The notes under the pieces were generated by a model. It did not search any database. It saw only the letters and a program-made list of their open reading frames with translations, and was not told the DNA's origin. 27,486 bases of DNA from Clostridiaceae bacterium UBA4839 (GTDB lineage Bacteria; Bacillota; Clostridia; Clostridiales; Caloramatoraceae), in contig DHEX01000049.1 of assembly GCA_002400085.1 (NCBI GenBank), positions 1 to 27,486 of the forward strand, in the 5' to 3' direction. This document shows, in pieces, positions 22,636 through 27,486 of this stretch. The translations under genes and the position numbers were made by a program. The stretch's first letter is position 1, and every line of letters starts with the position of its first letter.

Positions 22636-23532
22636 ATGAAAGCTAAAGTGTTTGAATATGAGGGCGGAATTGGTTTTAAAGATGTAAAGGATTTTGAAGT
22701 CAAACATATATTTGACTGCGGGCAGTGCTTTAGATGGAATGAAAATGATGATGGAAGTTATACAGGGGTAGCTTTTAAGAGGGCAGTTAGAGTGTATAAA
22801 AAAGATAATGATGTTTATATTTCAGGCGGGAAAATGGAAGATAAGGACTTATGGATAAACTATTTTGATCTTGAAAGAGATTATGGGGAAATAAAAGATG
22901 AACTAAGTAAGGATGAAGTTTTAAAGGACGCAATAAAATATGGTTATGGAATTAGAATTTTAAATCAGGAAATATTTGAAACTTTAATATCGTATATTAT
23001 TTCCGCAAATAACAGAATTCCTATGATTAAAAGATCAGTTGAAAATATCGCAAGTGAATATGGGGAAAAAGTTTGTCTTGAGGGAAAGGAATACTATACT
23101 TTTCCAGATGCTAATACTCTCTCAAAGTGCAGCGTGGAGGAAATAAGCTCATTAGGATGTGGATTTAGATCAGAATATATAGTGGAAGCTGCTAAAAGGA
23201 TAGCAGAAGGGGAAATTAATCTTCAGTATATAAAAACGCTAAATACAGACGAAGCTCAAGCTGAGCTTATGAAGCTAAAGGGCATAGGCCCTAAGGTTTC
23301 TGATTGCATAATGCTTTTTTCAATGGGCAAGTATGATGCTTTTCCTGTAGACGTATGGGTAAAAAGGGTTATGCAGTATTTTTATTTAGCACCAGATGTA
23401 AGCCTTAAAAAAATAAGGGAATTTGGCAGAGAAAAATTTAAAAATAAAGCGGGCTTTGCACAGGAATATTTATTTTACTATGCAAGAGTTTTTAAAGGAA
23501 AAGAAGGGCTTACGAAAAAAGAATGCAACTGA
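22636..23532 (+). CDS. ogg: 8-oxoguanine DNA glycosylase/AP lyase (OGG1 type)
   Basis: A 298-aa base-excision-repair enzyme that removes 8-oxoguanine from DNA and cleaves at the abasic site. The N-terminal OGG_N domain includes FDCGQCFRWNENDDGSYTGV (residues 29-48). The helix-hairpin-helix GPD core reads LKGIGPKVSDC, with catalytic lysine K220, followed by FPVDVW with catalytic aspartate D239. The YIISANNRIPMIKR segment also fits OGG1. There is no C-terminal 4Fe-4S cysteine cluster, as expected for this branch. Length is typical. The lysine separates it from AlkA, which lacks it. ATG 22636 has SD AAGGGGGTTG. It appears to stand alone after the VanZ-like gene and is followed by a repeat module. 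Confidence 0.9.
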   Translation: MKAKVFEYEGGIGFKDVKDFEVKHIFDCGQCFRWNENDDGSYTGVAFKRAVRVYKKDNDVYISGGKMEDKDLWINYFDLERDYGEIKDELSKDEVLKDAIKYGYGIRILNQEIFETLISYIISANNRIPMIKRSVENIASEYGEKVCLEGKEYYTFPDANTLSKCSVEEISSLGCGFRSEYIVEAAKRIAEGEINLQYIKTLNTDEAQAELMKLKGIGPKVSDCIMLFSMGKYDAFPVDVWVKRVMQYFYLAPDVSLKKIREFGREKFKNKAGFAQEYLFYYARVFKGKEGLTKKECN

Positions 23533-23552
23533 GAAAATTCGTTGAATCTTTC

Positions 23553-23589
23553 AAGCAAACTCCACCTGAGTCTAAGAATCACTTAATGT
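23553..23589 (+). repeat. Composite repeat copy B (37-nt module)
   Basis: AAGCAAACTCCACCTGAG followed by TCTAAGAATC and ACTTAATGT matches 6421-6457 at 34 of 37 positions, 17 kb away. It begins 21 bases after the ogg stop codon. Confidence 0.75.
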
Positions 23590-23635
23590 TTATTTTTTTA
23601 ATAAGTGGCAATAATTAATAATGGATATTGGGTGT

Positions 23636-23787
23636 GAGGTGATGTAAATGGGGCTGAAATAATTAATAAAATTCACTTAAATGAATGTATAGTTCCACAA
23701 ATTTTTTCCTTTAAAGGTGATAGCATTTACGTTTTTGAGACTATTAATCCTGATGAGAGCAGATTTGTCAAAATCAAAGATAATAAA
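23636..23787 (+). other. 5' coding extension of next gene, out of frame with its start by one base
   Basis: The SD GAGGTG (23636-23641) is placed 6 bases before ATG 23648. In that frame translation stops after four codons (ATG GGG CTG AAA TAA). The -1 frame is open from 23650 to the next gene's body and reads like protein (QIFSFKGDSIYVFETI). The run of four G at 23650-23653 lets a glycine tRNA on GGG slip back one base with full re-pairing, after which GCT GAA ATA follows. So the gene is either frameshifted by loss of one G, affected by a sequence error, or expressed by -1 slippage. About 46 residues are encoded here. Confidence 0.6.
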
Positions 23788-25260
23788 ATGTATGTAATTT
23801 ATGAAACCTCAGGACAGCAAGGTATTATCTTAAATGATGGAAGTATGATGGCAATATCTCCTTCTGAAGAAACTAAAGTTACTATAATATCTGAAGATGG
23901 GCAAATAAAAAGGAATATTAGTTTAAATGGGCTATTTTTTGATTTTAAGCAAACGAGTACAGGAAAATATGTCTGCCTTGGTATAGATAATGGGAAATCC
24001 TTAATAAGGATTATAACTTCTGAGGGAATAAAAATTATAGATTTATACCTTTCCAATATGCTGTTTGCAAGCTGTATTTATCTTAATGATGATTATATTT
24101 ATGTTGGAGGATTTGATGAGAATAATATATTTAAAATATCTGTTATGAATTATGCAGGGATTATAACAAGCAGCTGGGAAATAAGTTCAGCAAGCAATAA
24201 CAGAATAATATCCAAAATACAAAAATATAATGATATCCTTTTCATAGCAATAACAGGTGATAAGGACTGCCTTGGCATATTAAATTTATCAAATGGAAAA
24301 TATAAAGAAGTATCGCCTTTGGATTTAAAAATAAGATGTATTATTGATATTTGCGTAAACAATGAAAAAGTCAACATTCTTGATGGGGAATTCATTTATG
24401 AATATAAAACTGAAGATATTGTAAATCTTAATTATAAAAGGAAAATTAATTTTAACAGCTCAAACATGAACATATTTCCATATGCTTATTTAATGTATTT
24501 GCATGGAATTGAAGAAGGACTTAAAAAATATTCTTTATGTTTTTCACTTGAGCTTTTCATATTAATTATCCTTTATTTTACTAATTTTAAGTTTAACATT
24601 AAAACAGGTTTACTTTTTTTATCCCTTATATTTTTATGCAATATAATTATTTTTGTGGGAATTAATATAAAACTGTTTTTTGACAGAGAAAACAGAGTTG
24701 AGTATTTGATTAAAACTATTTTTGCAGATGGAAGCCATAGCCTATATATACCTCAGATATTTGTCAGTGCTATAATTCCGTTTTTATATGTAGTTATAGC
24801 TTATCCAAAATTTAATTCAACATATTTTTTACTTTATTTTATAATTTCCCTTATGGTATTTTTTGCCATAGGGAGAAAATGTAAGACTGATATTAAAAAA
24901 AACAAAGATGTTATAGTTGAGCTTTTAACTATAGAGGATGACAAAATTAATGATTATGTAAAAACTTCACTTGAAAAAATAAGAGATAAAAAAATTGAAA
25001 AAATGTGCATGAAAGTTATATTTTCATCCAATATAAATGAAAATTACATTAAAAAGTGGGCAGACAGCAGAAAATATATTTTAAATAACGATATAAACTA
25101 TAACCTTAGTGGGAAATATATTATGCTTAATTTTGATTTTTCCAAAAGAGATATAAGATATTCAAGATGTGCTATTTTAACTGATTGTATAGGTTTCTTA
25201 AACCGATATTTTAATATTAAAGAAATTATAATATACCCTAATGATGGGAATATTTTATAA
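23788..25260 (+). CDS. Propeller-like plus membrane protein of unknown function
   Basis: A 490-aa reading frame from ATG 23788, although the true product probably begins at 23648 after a one-base frame correction and is then about 537 aa. The first 230 residues show beta-propeller-like repeats (for example IILNDGSMMAIS, KYVCLGIDNGKSLIRIIT, DDYIYVGGFDENNIFKISV, VNILDGEFIYEY). Then come about four membrane helices (roughly residues 248-268, 275-295, 325-345 and 347-365) and a cytosolic Lys-rich domain of about 120 residues. I do not recognise a family. The ATG at 23788 has no SD, supporting the upstream start. It lies between ogg and groES with no shared transcription evident. A sensor with an outer propeller is possible but unproven. 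Confidence 0.65.
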   Translation: MYVIYETSGQQGIILNDGSMMAISPSEETKVTIISEDGQIKRNISLNGLFFDFKQTSTGKYVCLGIDNGKSLIRIITSEGIKIIDLYLSNMLFASCIYLNDDYIYVGGFDENNIFKISVMNYAGIITSSWEISSASNNRIISKIQKYNDILFIAITGDKDCLGILNLSNGKYKEVSPLDLKIRCIIDICVNNEKVNILDGEFIYEYKTEDIVNLNYKRKINFNSSNMNIFPYAYLMYLHGIEEGLKKYSLCFSLELFILIILYFTNFKFNIKTGLLFLSLIFLCNIIIFVGINIKLFFDRENRVEYLIKTIFADGSHSLYIPQIFVSAIIPFLYVVIAYPKFNSTYFLLYFIISLMVFFAIGRKCKTDIKKNKDVIVELLTIEDDKINDYVKTSLEKIRDKKIEKMCMKVIFSSNINENYIKKWADSRKYILNNDINYNLSGKYIMLNFDFSKRDIRYSRCAILTDCIGFLNRYFNIKEIIIYPNDGNIL

Positions 25261-25347
25261 ATTATTTAAAAAAATATTAAAATATGAAGCAATACAATGA
25301 AATAACAAGATAACTCTCAATAATTAACGGTAATCACATATAGTGAG

Positions 25348-25366
25348 TCTATTGGTAACCAATAGA
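25348..25366. promoter_or_regulatory. Dyad upstream of the groE promoter
   Basis: TCTATTGG (25348-25355) and CCAATAGA (25359-25366) form a perfect 8-bp dyad around TAA, just before the TTGATA proposed as the groE -35. It is distinct from CIRCE and might bind a second regulator. Confidence 0.4.
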
Positions 25367-25369
25367 AAT

Positions 25370-25401
25370 TTGATAATATTGCGCTATTTATTTAATATAA
25401 T
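25370..25401 (+). promoter_or_regulatory. Candidate groE promoter
   Basis: TTGATA (25370-25375) and TATAAT (25396-25401) are separated by 20 bases, longer than ideal. The -10 is perfect and its predicted start falls at the CIRCE element, the usual geometry for HrcA control. Confidence 0.55.
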
Positions 25402-25409
25402 AACTGTAA

Positions 25410-25436
25410 TTAGCACTCAACATTAATGAGTGCTAA
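25410..25436. promoter_or_regulatory. CIRCE operator (HrcA binding site)
   Basis: A perfect match to TTAGCACTC-N9-GAGTGCTAA: left arm 25410-25418, spacer 25419-25427, right arm 25428-25436. It marks the groESL operon as repressed by HrcA and released on heat shock or protein-folding stress. Confidence 0.97.
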
Positions 25437-25486
25437 CAAATTAAAAAATAATTATAAATAACATATATATACAAGGAGGGGTAATT

Positions 25487-25771
25487 ATGAATTTAAGACC
25501 ACTTGGAGACAGAGTCGTCATTAAGAAAATTGAGGCTAAGGAAACAACAAAGAGCGGGATTTTACTTCCAGAAAATGCGAAGGAAAAACCTCAGGAGGCA
25601 GAAGTTGTAGCTGTAGGCCCTGGCGGATTAGTTGATGGCAAAGAAGTAAGAATGGAAGTTAAGGCAGGCGACAGGGTAATCTTCTCAAAGTACTCAGGAA
25701 ATGACATTAAAATTGATGGAGAAGAGTATACAATTTTAAAACAAGAAGATATATTAGCAGTTCTTGAATAA
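25487..25771 (+). CDS. groES: Co-chaperonin GroES
   Basis: A 94-aa Hsp10 that caps the GroEL ring in the cytosol. It starts with the family pattern LRPLGDRVVIK, has the mobile loop ETTKSGILLP (about residues 19-28), the roof segment VAVGPGGLVDG and the terminal IDGEEYTILKQEDILAVLE. It is full length. ATG 25487 has SD AAGGAGGGG. It is the first gene of a two-gene operon with groEL 31 bases downstream, under the CIRCE element at 25410. Confidence 0.98.
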   Translation: MNLRPLGDRVVIKKIEAKETTKSGILLPENAKEKPQEAEVVAVGPGGLVDGKEVRMEVKAGDRVIFSKYSGNDIKIDGEEYTILKQEDILAVLE

Positions 25772-25802
25772 TAGTTTTAATATTAGAAAGGGGAGATTGT
25801 AA

Positions 25803-27428
25803 ATGGCAAAGGAAATAATGTTTAGTGAAGATGCAAGACGTGCAATGCAAAAAGGTGTTAATAAGCTTGCTGATACAGTTAAAATAACACTTGGACCTAA
25901 GGGAAGAAATGTTGTCCTTGATAAGAAATTTGGTACACCTCTTATTACAAATGATGGTGTTTCAATAGCAAGAGAAATAGAGCTTGAAGATCCGTATGAG
26001 AATATGGGGGCTCAGCTTGTAAAAGAAGTTGCAACAAAGACAAATGATGTTGCTGGAGATGGAACTACTACAGCTACATTACTTGCACAGGCAATCATAA
26101 GAGAAGGAATTAAAAATGTAACAGCTGGAGCAAATCCAATGCAGATTAGATATGGAATAAAGAGGGCTGTTGACACTGCAGTTGAAGAAATTAAAAAATC
26201 TTCAAAGAAAGTTACAGGGAAAGACGATATAGCAAGGGTTGCTTCTATATCAGCAGATGATGAGGAAGTAGGACAACTTATAGCAGATGCTATGGAGAAA
26301 GTTGGCAATGAAGGTGTTATAACTGTTGAAGAATCAAAGACTATGGGAACAGAACTTGATGTCGTTGAAGGAATGCAGTTTGATAGAGGATATATTAGCC
26401 CATACATGGTAACAGATAATGAAAAGATGGAAGCTGTTATTGATGATCCATATATATTAATTACAGATAAAAAGATTTCAAATGTACAGGACATTTTGCC
26501 ACTTTTAGAGCAAATTGTTCAGCAAGGAAGGAAACTTGTAATAATTGCTGACGATATTGAGGGAGAAGCACTTGCAACACTTATTGTAAATAAATTAAGA
26601 GGTACATTTACATGTGTAGCTGTTAAGGCTCCTGGATATGGAGATAAGAGAAAAGAAATGCTTCAAGATATTGCAATTTTAACTGGCGGGCAAGTTATTT
26701 CTGAAGAACTTGGAAGAGAGCTTAAAGATACTAATTTAAATATGCTTGGGAAAGCTGAGAGAGTAAGAGTTACTAAGGATAATACAACTATTGTAAATGG
26801 GAGAGGAAACAAGGAAGAAATTAAAGCAAGAGTAGCTCAAATTAGAGCCCAAATTGAAGAAACTACATCAGATTTTGATAGAGAAAAACTTCAGGAAAGA
26901 CTTGCAAAGCTTGCAGGCGGAGTTGCAGTTATCAAGGTTGGAGCAGCTACTGAAACTGAGCTTAAAGAAAAGAAACTTAGAATTGAAGATGCACTTTCAG
27001 CTACAAAGGCAGCTGTTGAAGAAGGAATAGTTGCAGGAGGCGGAACAGCTTATATAAATGCTATACCTGCTGTTGAAGCTTTAAAACTTGAAGGCGATGC
27101 ACGTGTTGGAGTTAGAATAATAAAGAGAGCTCTTGAAGAACCTATAAGACAAATTTCATCAAATGCAGGTATTGATGGAGCAGTTATAGTTGAAAAAATT
27201 AAGAACAGTGAAAAAGGTATTGGATACGATGTATTAACAAATGAATATGTTGATATGATTAAAACTGGAATTGTTGACCCAACTAAGGTTACAAGATCAG
27301 CACTTCAAAATGCAGCATCAGTTGCAGCTACATTCTTAACAACAGAAGCTGTTGTTGCTGATATTCCTGATAAGAATGCACCAGCACAAGCTGGAGGACC
27401 ACAAGGCGGTTCACCAGACATGTATTAA
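25803..27428 (+). CDS. groEL: Chaperonin GroEL (Hsp60)
   Basis: A 541-aa ATP-dependent chaperonin subunit that folds proteins in the cytosol together with GroES. Conserved blocks: KITLGPKGRNVVLDKKFG (about 27-44), the ATP site VAGDGTTTATLLAQ (about 83-96), the apical-domain ILPLLEQIVQQGRKLVIIADD, ERLAKLAGGVAVIKVGAATE, and the equatorial EEGIVAGGGTAY. The C-terminal tail is short and glycine-rich (GGPQGG, ending PDMY) rather than a long GGM repeat. ATG 25803 has SD AAAGGGGAG. The gene is complete and is followed by a terminator. Confidence 0.98.
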   Translation: MAKEIMFSEDARRAMQKGVNKLADTVKITLGPKGRNVVLDKKFGTPLITNDGVSIAREIELEDPYENMGAQLVKEVATKTNDVAGDGTTTATLLAQAIIREGIKNVTAGANPMQIRYGIKRAVDTAVEEIKKSSKKVTGKDDIARVASISADDEEVGQLIADAMEKVGNEGVITVEESKTMGTELDVVEGMQFDRGYISPYMVTDNEKMEAVIDDPYILITDKKISNVQDILPLLEQIVQQGRKLVIIADDIEGEALATLIVNKLRGTFTCVAVKAPGYGDKRKEMLQDIAILTGGQVISEELGRELKDTNLNMLGKAERVRVTKDNTTIVNGRGNKEEIKARVAQIRAQIEETTSDFDREKLQERLAKLAGGVAVIKVGAATETELKEKKLRIEDALSATKAAVEEGIVAGGGTAYINAIPAVEALKLEGDARVGVRIIKRALEEPIRQISSNAGIDGAVIVEKIKNSEKGIGYDVLTNEYVDMIKTGIVDPTKVTRSALQNAASVAATFLTTEAVVADIPDKNAPAQAGGPQGGSPDMY

Positions 27429-27437
27429 TTAAAGATT

Positions 27438-27472
27438 AAAATCCCGAGGGAAAAAATCCCCCGGGATTTTTT
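27438..27472 (+). terminator. Terminator of groESL operon
   Basis: AAATCCCGAGGGA (27439-27451) pairs with TCCCCCGGGATTT (27457-27469) with one mismatch, followed by a T run to 27472. Confidence 0.88.
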
Positions 27473-27486
27473 AGTGTGCCCAGCAT

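Noticed and set aside
26012..26494. Minus-strand open frame of 160 codons inside groEL
   Set aside because: Antisense shadow of a highly conserved chaperonin gene.

Overview
The window is AT-rich DNA with purine-rich, strong Shine-Dalgarno (SD) sites, many GTG/TTG starts, a CIRCE-controlled groES-groEL operon and protein families typical of Firmicutes (YvrJ, DUF1659, DUF2922, DUF1847, VanZ, YibE/F). This points to a clostridial genome, Clostridium or a close relative. I cannot name the species. No tRNA, rRNA, CRISPR array, insertion sequence or phage module was seen.

Layout. 1-3360: a cysteine-rich DUF1847 metal-binding protein behind a hairpin leader; a divergent lipoprotein of the DUF4932 type with an HEFGH zinc-protease-like motif; and a TIM-barrel sugar-phosphate isomerase/epimerase-like enzyme flanked by two copies of a small palindrome. 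3361-7590: a P-type cation ATPase behind a Fur-box-like dyad, then an HD-GYP c-di-GMP phosphodiesterase. 7591-8780: a run of very small genes, namely an unrecognised 47-aa charged protein and the DUF1659-DUF2922-YvrJ cassette. The cassette has an SD-pairing hairpin at its head and a strong terminator at its end. 8781-12191: a GNAT acetyltransferase, a membrane-anchored beta-propeller protein and a small HD-domain (p)ppGpp-hydrolase-like protein. 12192-18491: a 2010-aa surface protein with lamin-tail, bacterial Ig, OB-fold and PHP metallohydrolase (CehA/McbA-type) domains and a C-terminal membrane anchor, expressed from a near-consensus promoter. 18492-25260: a YibE/F membrane protein, an orphan BcsB-like protein, a VanZ-like protein that seems to start at ATT, an OGG1-type DNA glycosylase, and an unrecognised propeller-plus-membrane protein whose 5' end needs a -1 shift. 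25261-27486: groES-groEL with CIRCE and a terminator.

Most genes look independently transcribed, with a terminator or structured spacer between them. Clear operons are groES-groEL and DUF1659-DUF2922-YvrJ. Many products act at the cell surface (lipoprotein, propeller protein, giant PHP protein, BcsB-like, VanZ, YibE/F). The HD-GYP protein and the BcsB-like protein give a loose c-di-GMP/exopolysaccharide theme, but no glycan synthase lies in the window.

The least ordinary signals are non-coding or concern gene starts: a family of composite intergenic repeats shared by five spacers, one carrying a 77-nt GC-rich palindrome; hairpins placed beside or over the ribosome binding sites of several small genes; a probable ATT start codon; and a one-base frame break at codon 2 of the last gene before groES. 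No single previously undescribed defence or biosynthetic system is evident. The best candidates for new biology are the small-gene cluster at 7.6-8.8 kb and the modular repeat family.
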